Positions 1 through 9,577 are shown, counted from the stretch's first letter. The stretch is DNA of 32,882 bases from an uncultured Phycisphaerales bacterium (GCA_903868035.1 CAIPTQ010000292.1:1-32882), one strand, 5' to 3'. Notes: generated by a model not told the origin, from the letters alone. Made by a program: numbers and translations.

Positions 1-33
1 CGTCGGCATTTCGCCAACCAAGTGCGGGCCGCA

Positions 34-56
34 GCCGACGAGGGCGTCGGCACCAC
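34..56 (+). repeat. Dispersed hairpin element, copy 1
   Basis: A 7-bp perfect stem GCCGACG/CGTCGGC with an AGGG loop, followed by ACCAC. The same 23 bases recur at 26308-26330, and in reverse orientation at 9540-9562. All three copies are intergenic, and this one lies about 170 bases upstream of a start codon. It could be a REP-like element or an RNA hairpin. No T-tract follows, so it is not a classical terminator. Confidence 0.7.
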
Positions 57-224
57 GATTTCTGACGGTTATTAATTTGTCGGCCCTTCGGAGGTGAGAA
101 TTTTCGGGATTCATATGACGGGCGTCAGTGGGGTTCCATAGGAACACACGCTTGTAAACACGAATCCCGTTGTCCGCGTGATTGTTTCGCACGGATTATC
201 CGGTTTCCTAAAGGAGGCAACTAC

Positions 225-2957
225 ATGTCACTACGTTCCCATTCCCTGTGCCGGGCGGGCGTTTCCGCCCTGCTCGTGCTGGCCGCCATGCAGGCGGCCC
301 GCGCGGACACCACCCCGGCCGCCACCTACTCGGTCACCGTCACCGGATCCACCGCGCTCAAAGGCTTCTTTACCGCGCCGGGATCCACCAACGACTGGAT
401 CGACATGAACAACGACGGCATCAAAGGGTACAATGACGCAGGCGGCAGCACCGGCCCCACCCCCTTCGTCCAGCAAATTGCCCCCACCGCCACCATTTCC
501 GGCGGCAGCGTCACCGGTTACACCGTCAGCGCCAACACCAACGGCGTCGGCAACGCCGCTTATCTGAGCGTCCAGTACCGCGGCACGGGCTCGGTCAACG
601 GCCTGGTGGAACTCGTCAACTACAACCTCAACGCCACCCTCCCCAGCTACGCCAGTTATGGCGATCCCGGCGCCCTCAATCGCACCACCGTCACCAGCGG
701 CGGCACCCTCCAGTACACCGTCGGCCCCAATGGCGCCGGCCCGGGCGGTTTTCCCCAGGGGCCCCTGACGTCGGTTGACGCCGCCATCCTGGATGTCAGC
801 ATTCCCTGGGCCGTGCAGGGCGCCACCGCCACTGCGCAGTGGAATCTCAAGCCCACCGCCGCGGGTTATGGCCGCAACGCCATTCCCGTCGTCAACGCCG
901 TCTCCATGACCAACAAACTCGCTTCCCTGACCTCCACCAGCAACGGCATGTCCCTCAACCTCAATGTTTCCGCCCCCGATAGCAAAACCGTCTTCGGCAC
1001 CCCCGTCGCCTTCGCGCCCATCTCCTTCGTCTCCAACCATGGCACCGGCGTGCAGAATGTCAGCCAATCCGCCCTCGCCTTCATCAACGTCACCGGCCGC
1101 ATGGCTGACGGCACCAACCTCATCGTCGCCACCCGCGACAGCGGCTCGGGCACCCGCAATGGCGCCATGAACTCCATCGGCGTCGATCCCTCCTTCGGCA
1201 TGGGCGAAAACATCGGCGATCTCGCCACCGGTGCCGCCGCCAACCTCAAGCAGGTCCTCGGACCGCATTTCCAGCCTACCAATCTGGATTCCACCGGTAT
1301 CATGGAAGCCGTGGTCGCCAACAGCCGCCTGGCCATCGGCTACGTCTCCACCACCACCGGCAAGTCCGACCAAGGCACCGGGAAGCTTGAAACCCTCGGT
1401 GTGACCTTCGACCTGGAAGGCGGCACCACCCCCATCCGGCCCACCGCCAGTTCCATCGTCAACAACAACAACATCGCCACCGCCTACCGCATCGGCGGCA
1501 TCGCCACCTTCGGCACCGTCGGCGATCCCCTGGCCACCACCATCAACTCGAACTTTGCGGCCCTTAACGGCAACCCCCAGATGGCCAATCCCGGGGCCGC
1601 CGCCTACATTCGCAACATCTACGAGAGCATCAAGCAATACACGACCAATCCCACCTCGACCGCTAATTACTTCAGCCCGGCGGCGACGTTGATCACCTCG
1701 AATTTCATTCCCATCGCCGCCATGACCCAGGTGCAAAGCGCCACTGACGCCACCACTTGGGTAAATAACCCGAACTTTGCCTCCGCCGTGAACACCGCCG
1801 GCTTGGGCATTTCCGGCTTGAACACCGGGGCCTATGGTTCGGGCGCCGCCCCCTATGGCCTGGTCCCCACCCGCGAAAACCTGACCGCCAGCACCTATTC
1901 CGACGGCCAGACCCTCAACTATCGCTACTTTGACAGCACCGGCGCCCCGCAGACCGTGAATGCCGGCGCAGCGCTCAACCTCCGCAACGCCATCGCCGGC
2001 GATTTCACTGGTTCCGGCGCGCGGAACATCGCCCAGATTCCCGCGATGATGGCCGCCGTGGCCAATCCCGCCGCCTGGGCCGCTCTGCCCGGCAACCACA
2101 GCGGTTTGACCGGCTCGAACCTGGGCACTGCCGCCATCCCCGAAATCCTCGGCGACTTCAACGGCGACGGCAACTTCGACTCCAAGGACGTCCGCTACTT
2201 CGCCGACGGCCTGGCCATTCAGTCGACCGGGCCCAATGCCGGACACGTGGACCGCAAGGCCGCCTTCACGGCCGTGGATAACAACACCGCCAGCGGCAAC
2301 TACTTCAACACCACGCTCAAGACCGGCAAGCCCTACGCCGCCGGCGACGCCCGCGGCGATATCGCCGGCTCCGCCGCCGGCCCCAATCCCGGCGGCGCCC
2401 CCACCGGCAACGACAACACGGTCGACGCCAAGGATCTCAACTACGTGATCGATCAGATCAAACTCGCCACCGGCTCGCCCAGCGGCGTGGTGCCCGTGAC
2501 CACCGGCGACAGCGTCGGCCAGTTCTCGACCCTGCTCTCCCGTGCCATTACCAACCCCACCGTTGGCGTCCGCGCGGACTTCTCCGCCGACATGAACGGC
2601 GATGGCAATATCAACTTCAACGATCTGTCGGACATCGTGCAGAACACCCTGGGCACCCAGTTTGGCGATGTCAACCTGGACGGCATGGTGAATGATGGCG
2701 ATCTCAATCTCCTGCTGACCAACTTCGGCCATGCCGGGGGCTGGGAACAGGGCAACTTCCTGGGTACGGCCACGGTGGGTGATGGCGATCTGAATCTGCT
2801 GCTGTCACATTTCAATTTCCGCGCCGGCTTCCTCGGCGGTTCGGAGTTTGTGATGGGCGCGTCGAATCCCATGACCTCCGCCACTCCCGAACCGGCCTCG
2901 CTGGCACTCGTCGCGCTGGGCGCCGGCGCGCTGCTGTGTCGGCGTCGGCGTTCCTGA
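225..2957 (+). CDS. Secreted PstS-like/dockerin/PEP-CTERM protein
   Basis: 910 residues, preceded by a strong AAAGGAGG site seven bases before the ATG. Residues 1-27 are a signal peptide ending ARA-D. The body begins with GSTALKGFF and later has RDSGSGTRN (about residues 305-313) and LAIGYVS, which resemble the ligand loops of PstS-type phosphate-binding proteins; this is a similarity by eye. From about residue 643 come Asp/Asn-rich loops of the dockerin/EF-hand kind: DFNGDGNFDSKD, DMNGDGNINFND (about 789), DVNLDGMVNDGD (about 815) and VGDGDLNLLL (about 850). The C-terminus is a PEP-CTERM signal, TPEPASLAL plus a hydrophobic stretch and RRRRS, for exosortase-type sorting to the surface. It probably forms an operon with the PEP-CTERM gene 66 bases downstream. 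The ligand is unknown; phosphate is only a guess from fold likeness. Confidence 0.85.
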   Translation: MSLRSHSLCRAGVSALLVLAAMQAARADTTPAATYSVTVTGSTALKGFFTAPGSTNDWIDMNNDGIKGYNDAGGSTGPTPFVQQIAPTATISGGSVTGYTVSANTNGVGNAAYLSVQYRGTGSVNGLVELVNYNLNATLPSYASYGDPGALNRTTVTSGGTLQYTVGPNGAGPGGFPQGPLTSVDAAILDVSIPWAVQGATATAQWNLKPTAAGYGRNAIPVVNAVSMTNKLASLTSTSNGMSLNLNVSAPDSKTVFGTPVAFAPISFVSNHGTGVQNVSQSALAFINVTGRMADGTNLIVATRDSGSGTRNGAMNSIGVDPSFGMGENIGDLATGAAANLKQVLGPHFQPTNLDSTGIMEAVVANSRLAIGYVSTTTGKSDQGTGKLETLGVTFDLEGGTTPIRPTASSIVNNNNIATAYRIGGIATFGTVGDPLATTINSNFAALNGNPQMANPGAAAYIRNIYESIKQYTTNPTSTANYFSPAATLITSNFIPIAAMTQVQSATDATTWVNNPNFASAVNTAGLGISGLNTGAYGSGAAPYGLVPTRENLTASTYSDGQTLNYRYFDSTGAPQTVNAGAALNLRNAIAGDFTGSGARNIAQIPAMMAAVANPAAWAALPGNHSGLTGSNLGTAAIPEILGDFNGDGNFDSKDVRYFADGLAIQSTGPNAGHVDRKAAFTAVDNNTASGNYFNTTLKTGKPYAAGDARGDIAGSAAGPNPGGAPTGNDNTVDAKDLNYVIDQIKLATGSPSGVVPVTTGDSVGQFSTLLSRAITNPTVGVRADFSADMNGDGNINFNDLSDIVQNTLGTQFGDVNLDGMVNDGDLNLLLTNFGHAGGWEQGNFLGTATVGDGDLNLLLSHFNFRAGFLGGSEFVMGASNPMTSATPEPASLALVALGAGALLCRRRRS

Positions 2958-3023
2958 TTTCGCGTTCGTTTCTTTTGTTGTTGTCTGTTTTTTCACTCGG
3001 ATTCAATTTTTTGGAGTCTATTC

Positions 3024-3623
3024 ATGAAAATGTTTCACTCAGTCCTCGCCGCAGTTGTCCTCGCGGGCGTCCCGGCCCTCGCCCTGGCTAACATCACCAC
3101 TTCACTGGTGCCCAACTCCGGCTCCACCATTCCCGCCGGCTACAAATCCTACGATCTCAAGATCACCTCCGACACCGACTGGACCAACCAGCGCCTCGAC
3201 TTGACGCTCACCCAGGGCTCCATCTATCAGGACGGTTTCGGCGGCGACACCCAGCCCAATCCGCTCTTTTTCTCGATCGCGCCTTCGCTCCAGTGGGACA
3301 CTTTCTTCACGACTCCCGGCGGCTTTCCCAACACCGCCGGGACCGGGACGGCGCCGGGCTTTGCCGGCACTAACACGATTACTTCGACGACACTCGGCGT
3401 TTCGTGGTTTGATTCGGTGACCAACGCGCCCGGAACCTACACCGTCGCCCGCCTCACCCTGTCCGACAATGCCGTCGGCGCCTACAGCGGCAATGGCTTT
3501 GACGCCCAAAGCGGCGGCACCGGAACCTACTTCTCCGGCAACATCAACGTCCCCGAACCCGCCTCGCTGGCGGTCCTCGGCCTCGGTGCGGTCGCCCTCA
3601 TGGCCCGCAAGCGCCGCGCCTGA
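3024..3623 (+). CDS. Small secreted PEP-CTERM protein
   Basis: 199 residues with a GGAG site eight bases before the ATG. Residues 1-22 form a signal peptide ending ALALA-N. The mature part is rich in Thr, Ser, Gly and aromatics with alternating beta-type segments, and ends in VPEPASLAVLGLGAVALMA followed by RKRRA, a standard PEP-CTERM signal. It follows the dockerin-bearing PEP-CTERM gene by 66 bases and is itself followed by a strong terminator, so the two are likely co-transcribed. The segment YDLKITSDTDW and the late TYTVARLTLSDNA have the feel of a cohesin-like or Ig-like beta sandwich, which would make it a candidate partner for the neighbour's dockerin repeats. That is speculation; no family was firmly recognised. 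Confidence 0.85.
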   Translation: MKMFHSVLAAVVLAGVPALALANITTSLVPNSGSTIPAGYKSYDLKITSDTDWTNQRLDLTLTQGSIYQDGFGGDTQPNPLFFSIAPSLQWDTFFTTPGGFPNTAGTGTAPGFAGTNTITSTTLGVSWFDSVTNAPGTYTVARLTLSDNAVGAYSGNGFDAQSGGTGTYFSGNINVPEPASLAVLGLGAVALMARKRRA

Positions 3624-3647
3624 TCCACCTTTGTAATACCACCCTCC

Positions 3648-3704
3648 AACGGGCTGGATGCGCCTCATGCTCCCAAGCAGCGCGTCCGGCCCGTTCTTTA
3701 TTTT
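3648..3704 (+). terminator. Rho-independent terminator
   Basis: Left arm 3648-3663 pairs with right arm 3680-3695 over 16 positions, with only two G-U wobbles, around a 16-base loop. CTTTATTTT follows. It closes the two-gene PEP-CTERM operon and rules out a start for the next gene at 3658, inside the hairpin. Confidence 0.88.
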
Positions 3705-3858
3705 GCGTATCACGGTTTATCTGTGCCCGTCATATGGGACGTGGTTGCTGCTGGTAGGCGCAGCCTTCGCGCTTCGCTCATGGGAACTTAACCCTTTGCA
3801 AGCGCTCCCCAGGCTATGGTTACTGGTAAAGACTGGTAAAGAGTCCCGGAGCATTGCC

Positions 3859-4161
3859 ATGTCACGATATGTACTGTTTGCGCTCGAGGCCCTGGCGGTG
3901 CTCGTGGCGCTTGGCGCCGTGCTCGAGCGGCAGCACGTTCCGCGGACGCCGGACCAGGTGCCGCCCCAGGTGCTCGTGGCCTGCGCCCAGGATCATCCGG
4001 ACGGCGTCATCCAGTCGATTACCGAACGCACCATGATGGACGGCCGCACCCGCTATGCGCTTGTGATCGCCGACCCCGCGACGCAGGCCCAGCAACTCGT
4101 GTCGTACCTTGCCGACGGCAAGGCCGAAACTCCCGGCCCCTGGGCCGACCTGCGCCCGTGA
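3859..4161 (+). CDS. Small membrane-anchored PepSY-like protein
   Basis: 100 residues starting MSRYVLFAL. An in-frame start exists at 3658, but it lies inside a terminator hairpin; the ATG at 3859 has a CGGAG site seven bases upstream and begins directly with a hydrophobic anchor (residues 3-22), so it was preferred. The rest, from about residue 45, reads ACAQDHPDGVIQSITER, then TRYALVIADPATQ and YLADGKAE. This matches the helix plus two-strand pattern of PepSY-type modules, in which an acidic helix precedes a xYxVxI strand. It is probably a periplasmic domain tethered to the inner membrane. No operon partner is evident: a terminator lies before it and nearly 400 non-coding bases follow. The family assignment is tentative; that the gene is real is likely but not certain. 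Confidence 0.6.
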   Translation: MSRYVLFALEALAVLVALGAVLERQHVPRTPDQVPPQVLVACAQDHPDGVIQSITERTMMDGRTRYALVIADPATQAQQLVSYLADGKAETPGPWADLRP

Positions 4162-4560
4162 TGCTTCCCGATTCGCTGGCTTGCCCTTGGGCCTGCCGCG
4201 TCGCGAACCGCTCCAGCGCTCGTTGACCTTCGTACGGGCCTGCCCTTTCGCGGCCTTGCGCACGGCGGAATCGAGTCCCCCCCGCGCCCCACGCCGCCGC
4301 GATAATATTCACATAAATCGAATTTCCTGTCGGTCAGTTCAAGGGAGATTGCGACCCCTTGCTCCTATTGGCACCGCCTTGGATCACGCCAAGCACGGCC
4401 AGTTCCATGTATCCCTTAAAATATCTAAGGAAACGTAAGATTTTTCTTGGTACGCTGAAACTCGGCGCTATACTGGCGCAATACTCAATTTTACGCGGGT
4501 CTTCGATGTTCGTGGGCCGGTTTCATTGCCTAAAGTCCAATTGAAAACCATGGAGATCTT
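4162..4560. other. Intergenic region
   Basis: About 400 bases without a convincing gene. The first half is GC-rich without clear structure. The second half is AT-richer and contains the promoter at 4447-4474. The ribosome-binding site of the next gene (GGAG, 4551-4554) lies at its end. Confidence 0.6.
4447..4474 (+). promoter_or_regulatory. Sigma70-type promoter
   Basis: TTGGTA (4447-4452), a 16-base spacer, then TATACT (4469-4474), about 85 bases upstream of the large PEP-CTERM gene at 4561. Called by eye. Confidence 0.5.
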
Positions 4561-7500
4561 ATGCGCGGTATTTCTGGAACCAAGTGGTGGCATGGCCTCG
4601 CATTGGTGATTCTGGGTGTGTTGTCCGCGGATCGCCTTCGTGCCGACACCGCCTACTTCGAGGATTTCTCGTCCGGCTCGGCCAATCCGGCTTGGTCGGG
4701 CACAAATTTGGCGGTAAGTCATGCTGCTGCCGGCACCACCAATGCTTGGTATCTGGGCCTGCTGAACAACGATACCGTCACGCTTTCACTCACGGGGCTT
4801 AACCTCGGAGGCGGCCCGGCTACTCCCAATACCCAGGGGCAGCATACCTTCACCACCGTGTCTTACGACGTGTTCATCATCGGCGGTTGGCTGGGCAACA
4901 ACGACGCAACTCTCCCCGCCAGCCCCAATACGTTTATGTCCAATTTCTCCAGTTCCGCCGATGCCGTGAGCAATCTCCTCACCACCACGTTCAGCAACGA
5001 TGCGGGAACATTGCAGACTTATCCCTACGACAGCGGCGGCGGTTTTTATTCCCAACCTGGCGGCAAGAGCGCCAACCAGATCAACACGCTGGGCTTCACC
5101 GGCAATGATCCCAGTTACAACGACTCGATCTACTCCATGTCCGGCGGCCGGAATCAAGCGTTCACCTTTAGTCACACCGTGGATGACCTGGCCCTCACCT
5201 TCTCGGCCCAGAATCTGACGCTCAACGCCAACTGGGGCCTCACCAACGTCAAGGTGGTCACGGGCGGAATTTTTACCTGGCAATCCATCCCCGGCGAGGG
5301 ATTGAACGGCGGCTGGGACTTCAATCCCCACTGGCTCAACCCCAACGGCACTTCGACCAATATTCCCGGCGCCGACGATGCGGTCGTGTTCTCCGCCGTG
5401 GGCAACTATTTCGTGAGCATTCACCACAATTACAGCGCCGGCTACCTGCGCGTGACGGGGAGCAGTTCCAGCACCGCCGGGGTCATGTTCAACACCATTG
5501 GCCACGCGCTGACCCTGACGGCCGGTGACTATGCCAATGCCTCGCTGGCCGTGGCGGATGGACCGGGCCTGATCGGCAGCCTGTTCGTCCTCAACTCCTA
5601 CGACGACCTGGATTCCAATTTCAACGGCGTTATCAACGCCCAGACGGTGGGGATCGCGCGGGGCGTCAACGCCCAGGGCACGCTGACGCTTGACGGCAAT
5701 TTGGACGTGAACTATCCCGGGGCGGGCAATGTCATCCTCAACGTGCAGCGCGAATTGACCGTCGGGGACGCCCGCGCTAACGTCGGCGGCCCCGTCGGCG
5801 TCGCGACGCTCAATATTCTGCACGGCGCAGTCGTCAATTCCGGCCTCGGCGGCGGCAGCGCTTCCAACAACCCCGCCGACGGCAACCCCGTGGGCTTTGC
5901 CGCTTACGTCGATGGCGCCGTCACGGTCGATGACCACAGTATCTGGAACCAAACGGGGTTTATCTGGATCGGCGTCAGCGGCCCCGGTTCCCTCACGGTT
6001 AGCCACGGCAGCCAAGTCAATGTTTTCCAACTGCCCTTCGTCGGCCAGCCCCCCGCTACCACTGGCACCCTCAGCATCGGCGGATTCGCCGGTTCCAACG
6101 GCGTGGTGACGGTGACCGACCCCGGTTCCCAAATCAACGCCGGGTTCGTCCAGGTCGGCACCATCGGGATCGGCGCCACGCTCACGATTGACAATTTCGC
6201 CCTGTTCACCGCAACCTACGTTTCCATCGGCTCTTACATCACCGCCTTCTCCGGGCCTTCCGGCAGCGCCCTCGTCAACCTCTCCCACCAGGGACAAATC
6301 CGCGTCACTACCCCCGACGGCATGGGCCAGCTCAACGTCGGCGACTACTTCAACGGCACGTTAACGCTGGGTTATCTCCCCGCGAGCACTCCGTACAACG
6401 TCGGTTTGGCCACCGTGGACTCCGCCATCATCGGCAATGGCCCCATCACCCCTGGGGTTAACGACCATGGCCCCATCGTCTATGGCGAGGTGGATGTCTT
6501 ATGGGCGCAGGCGGCGGGCCTGCACTCCCTGTTCACGGTCAATAAAACGCTGACCGTCGGCGCTGCCGGTAACGGTCATGGCGTCCTGTTCATGAGCGCT
6601 GGCGGCGTGGCGATCGTACTGGGACAGGGAACCGCTCCCGGCACGATTGTGACCGTCGGCGATCAAGCCGGATCCTGGGGTCAGGTCTTCGCCGGCGGCG
6701 GGTCGGGGGGAGCCGGTTGGGCCCAGGGCTCCACCTTTGACGCCAGCGCCGGCGGCGTGGTGCTGGGGAATGCCGGCTATGGCCGGCTCGATTTGGCCGT
6801 CGGTGGTGAGGCCTTCGCCAAAACCGTGGTGATGGCGCAACAGGTCGGTTCCTCCGCCGATATGGTGATCGACGGCGACCTTTTCGATCAAAACCACGCG
6901 ACCTTCCTCAAAGTCTCGGCTGCCAGCGCCGGCTTGACCGTCGGCCAGGCCGGCAATTCCGCCGCGATCGTCGTCACCCACGGCGGCCTCCTCGACACCT
7001 ACCGCGCCACCGTCGGCGGACAGGGCAACAACATGTCCGCCGGCACCGTCACGTTGCAAAACGCCGGCTCCCTCTGGCTGGTGCATGGCCAAGCGTTAGG
7101 ATCATTCTTCACCGGCGGTAAACTCGATGTCGGCGGCGATGGCCTCGGCGGACTCGGCGGCGGCAGCGGCGTCGTCACCGTCGGCGCGGGCAGTCAACTC
7201 GGCGTCGAGGTCTCCCTTCAGCTCGCCCGCAATGGCATGGTCGTCCTCAACGGCGGCGCCATCACCGTCGGCACCGCCGACCCCCTCTTATTGGATTCCA
7301 CCCCCAACCGTCTCCACATCATGGGCAACACCACCTTGAACCTCGCCTACAGCACGGTCTATGGCCAGGGCACCATTGAAGGCGATGTCCTCCTCGATAA
7401 CGGCGGCTACCTCGGCCCCAACGGCTTCGTCGGCGGGCAAACCGGTACGCTCACCATCGTCGGCACCTACCACGAACTCGCCGGCGGCACCCTCTCCGTC

Positions 7501-7881
7501 AAGCTCGAAGCCCCCGGCCCCGGCCACTACGACACCGTCGCCGTGCTTGGTTCCCTGATCGACCATGCGTCCGGCAACGCCATCTTCGACAACGGCGCCG
7601 GCGTGACCGTCATCGGTGAAGCCTACACCACGCCCCAGTTCGGCGATTACTTCGACCTCCTCACCGCCGCCAATGTCGATCTGGTCGGCTCATTGAATCT
7701 GCAGTTCGCCGGCAGCCTCTCCCCGGCCAACTGGTACTACGGCGTGGTGTCCGTGCCTGGCGGCGAGGCCTTGCGCATCGAATATGGCACCTCCGTCCCC
7801 GAGCCCGCCGCGCTCTCCCTTCTCGGCATCGGCCTGCTGGGATTGCTGGCTCGTCGGCGGCAACAGGTTCCCCGGCGATAA
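4561..7881 (+). CDS. Large beta-repeat PEP-CTERM surface protein
   Basis: 1106 residues with a GGAG site six bases before the ATG. Residues 1-28 are a signal peptide ending RLRA-D. Residues about 30-230 look like a single beta-rich domain opening with AYFEDFSSG. From about residue 235 to 1000 the chain is built of irregular 20-60 residue repeats rich in Gly, Asn, Val and Thr, with recurring LTVG, VTVGAGSQ, VVTVTDPGSQ and LNVGDY segments. This is the style of the parallel beta-helix or autotransporter-associated repeats of planctomycete surface proteins. The C-terminus is a PEP-CTERM signal: VPEPAALSLLGIGLLGLLA, then RRR. No enzyme active site was recognised. It is probably an adhesin-like or matrix protein sorted by an exosortase that is not encoded in this window. 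It stands alone, with its own promoter and a repeat-filled region downstream. Confidence 0.85.
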   Translation: MRGISGTKWWHGLALVILGVLSADRLRADTAYFEDFSSGSANPAWSGTNLAVSHAAAGTTNAWYLGLLNNDTVTLSLTGLNLGGGPATPNTQGQHTFTTVSYDVFIIGGWLGNNDATLPASPNTFMSNFSSSADAVSNLLTTTFSNDAGTLQTYPYDSGGGFYSQPGGKSANQINTLGFTGNDPSYNDSIYSMSGGRNQAFTFSHTVDDLALTFSAQNLTLNANWGLTNVKVVTGGIFTWQSIPGEGLNGGWDFNPHWLNPNGTSTNIPGADDAVVFSAVGNYFVSIHHNYSAGYLRVTGSSSSTAGVMFNTIGHALTLTAGDYANASLAVADGPGLIGSLFVLNSYDDLDSNFNGVINAQTVGIARGVNAQGTLTLDGNLDVNYPGAGNVILNVQRELTVGDARANVGGPVGVATLNILHGAVVNSGLGGGSASNNPADGNPVGFAAYVDGAVTVDDHSIWNQTGFIWIGVSGPGSLTVSHGSQVNVFQLPFVGQPPATTGTLSIGGFAGSNGVVTVTDPGSQINAGFVQVGTIGIGATLTIDNFALFTATYVSIGSYITAFSGPSGSALVNLSHQGQIRVTTPDGMGQLNVGDYFNGTLTLGYLPASTPYNVGLATVDSAIIGNGPITPGVNDHGPIVYGEVDVLWAQAAGLHSLFTVNKTLTVGAAGNGHGVLFMSAGGVAIVLGQGTAPGTIVTVGDQAGSWGQVFAGGGSGGAGWAQGSTFDASAGGVVLGNAGYGRLDLAVGGEAFAKTVVMAQQVGSSADMVIDGDLFDQNHATFLKVSAASAGLTVGQAGNSAAIVVTHGGLLDTYRATVGGQGNNMSAGTVTLQNAGSLWLVHGQALGSFFTGGKLDVGGDGLGGLGGGSGVVTVGAGSQLGVEVSLQLARNGMVVLNGGAITVGTADPLLLDSTPNRLHIMGNTTLNLAYSTVYGQGTIEGDVLLDNGGYLGPNGFVGGQTGTLTIVGTYHELAGGTLSVKLEAPGPGHYDTVAVLGSLIDHASGNAIFDNGAGVTVIGEAYTTPQFGDYFDLLTAANVDLVGSLNLQFAGSLSPANWYYGVVSVPGGEALRIEYGTSVPEPAALSLLGIGLLGLLARRRQQVPRR

Positions 7882-7928
7882 GGGAACCCCGTCCGACGAT
7901 AAGGATCGGCGAATGAATAACTGTCTGC

Positions 7929-8016
7929 CCTCACAAGATTTCTGAAATCTCAAATCTCAAATATCAAATATCAACTCTCAAATCTGAAATATCTGAAATA
8001 TCTGAAATCTCAAATT
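7929..8016 (+). repeat. Heptad tandem array 1 (TCAAATC/TGAAATC type)
   Basis: After the leader CCTCACAAGATTTC come degenerate 7-base units TGAAATC, TCAAATC and TCAAATA up to about 8016. The leader and first units recur at 8059-8087. There are no unique spacers, so it is not a CRISPR. Confidence 0.8.
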
Positions 8017-8058
8017 CTTCGTGTCCCTTCGTACGACTATCACGCATCTTCTTGCGTT

Positions 8059-8184
8059 CCTCACAAGATTTCTGAAATCTCAAATCTGAAATCTGAAATC
8101 TGAAATCTCATATATCTCAAATCTCAAATTCCTCATGCCCGTCTCTGTGCCCTCGGCGTTCTCGGTGTCGAAATCGTCGTGCCG
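8059..8184 (+). repeat. Heptad array 2 with shared GC-rich tail
   Basis: The same leader at 8059 is followed by TGAAATC/TCAAATC units to 8130. A tail from CCTCATGCCCGTCTCTG to GTCGTGCCG (8131-8184) follows. The last array unit plus the tail recurs almost unchanged at 9771-9843. The tail itself contains 9-base repeats of the form CTCkGyGyy. Confidence 0.8.
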
Positions 8185-8361
8185 ATGCCTCGTCGGCCGC
8201 TCGCCACGGCATGGACGCATCGCCCCCCCCTTTTCCGGTGAAAACGCCTTCCCTTAACAAATGTTTAGTCTTTCCGGCCACTTCGACCAAATGATACCCC
8301 CACCATCACCCGATCAACTAAAAAGCCCCGGATTTCCACCAGCACTCTGCGAGCCTGAACC

Positions 8362-9538
8362 ATGATGATGCCGCCACCATCACCCACCGAAGACCTCCGC
8401 CTCGCCGCCCTGCGCCGCCTCAATGTCCTCGACACGCCCCCCGAAGCCGAATTCGACGACATCGTCAAACTCGCCGCCTTCATCCTCGACGCCCCCATCG
8501 CCCTGGTCTCCCTCGTGGACTGCGACCGCCAATGGTTCAAAGCCTGTGTCGGCCTCGCCGTCGATCACACCGCGCGCGATATCTCCTTTTGCACCCACGT
8601 CATCGCCCAGGAGGACCTCGCCCAGGTATTCGTCATTCCCGACGCCACCCAGGACCCGCGCTTCCACGACAATCCCCTCGTCACCGGCCCCCCGTACGTC
8701 CGCCTCTACGCCGGCGCGCCCCTGGTCACCAGCGACGGCCAACCCCTGGGCTCCCTCTGCGTTGTCGATACCCAACCCCGCCAGCCCACCCCAAGACAAC
8801 TCGACACCCTGCGCGTCCTCGCCCGCAGCGTGACGGCACAACTGGAACTCCGCCGCTCCGCCGCCGACCTCCGCGAAGCCCAGACCCGCGATGTCGCCAT
8901 CATCGCCCTGGCCAAGCTCGCCGAATCGCGCGATCCCGAAACCGGCGCCCACCTCGAACGCGTCCAGGCCTATTGTGAAATCCTCGCCGAACAACTCACC
9001 GCCCTCGGCCACTACACCGACGAAATCGACGTCGACTTCGTCCGCACCCTCCACGACACCAGCCCCCTCCACGACATCGGCAAGGTCGGCATCCCCGACG
9101 CCGTCCTCCTCAAGCCCGGCCAACTCACCAACCGCGAATTTGAAATCATGAAGACCCACACCACCATCGGCGCCCACACCCTCGCCGCCGCCATCGAGCG
9201 CCACCCCGATGCCAAATTCCTCCGCATGGCCCGTGACATCGCCGCCACCCACCACGAACGCTTCAACGGCACCGGCTTACCCCAACGGCCTCGCCGGCAT
9301 CCAAATCCCCCTGTGCGGCCGCATCATGGCCGTCGCCGACGTCTACGACGCCCTCTCCAGCAAGCGCGTCTACAAATCCGCCTTTCCCCACGAAGTCGCC
9401 AAGGACATCCTCCTTAAGGAATCCGGCAAACACTTCGACCCCAACATCATCGCCGCCTTCCAGGCCGCCGAAGAGCAATTCCTCGCCGTTCGCACCCGCT
9501 ACCGCGACCCCATCCCCGAACCCCCCACCGAAACCTGA
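8362..9538 (+). pseudogene. GAF plus HD-GYP phosphodiesterase, frameshifted in GYP
   Basis: The reading frame opens at 8362 and gives a GAF sensor domain (about residues 20-165; QWFKACVGL, DISFCTHVI and LYAGAPLV are typical) and an HD-GYP domain with HDIGKVGIPD (His237-Asp238) and HHERFNGTG (His297-His298). One extra T at 9277-9278 shifts the frame right after Gly305. The other frame then continues YPNGLAGIQIPLCGRIMAVA and DVYDALSS to the stop at 9538, giving 391 residues if the extra base is removed. HD-GYP proteins hydrolyse cyclic di-GMP, and GAF domains bind small ligands or mediate dimers. As read, translation would leave the family within the GYP motif and end at 9417, losing the last part of the domain. 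Either a recent null mutation or a base-calling error; the intact downstream frame argues for a recent event. Confidence 0.88.
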
Positions 9539-9539
9539 A

Positions 9540-9562
9540 GTGGTGCCGACGCCCTCGTCGGC
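9540..9562 (-). repeat. Dispersed hairpin element, copy 2 (reverse)
   Basis: The reverse complement of copies 1 and 3: the stem GCCGACG/CGTCGGC with its loop and the conserved ACCAC flank. It begins two bases after the stop codon of the frameshifted HD-GYP gene. Confidence 0.75.
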
Positions 9563-9577
9563 GTCCACCCCGGGATT

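Larger units (their letters stand above)
7882..8361. other. Repeat-filled intergenic region
   Basis: 480 bases without a gene. They hold two AT-rich heptad arrays (7941-8016 and 8071-8130), each headed by the same 14-base leader CCTCACAAGATTTC (7929 and 8059), and a shared tail to about 8184. The remaining 8185-8361 is GC-rich leader of the next gene; no strong promoter was found. Confidence 0.7.

Noticed and set aside
231..2732. A long minus-strand open frame of about 830 codons antisense to the first PEP-CTERM gene
   Set aside because: It mirrors a GC-rich gene in the opposite frame, is a low-complexity Gly/Ala/Val/Asp string, and has no ribosome-binding site or family motif.
7929..8130. 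CRISPR array
   Set aside because: The repeat unit is seven bases with no unique spacers and no cas genes nearby.
9274..9284. Programmed ribosomal frameshift in the HD-GYP gene
   Set aside because: No slippery heptamer or downstream pseudoknot-like structure; a single extra T explains it.
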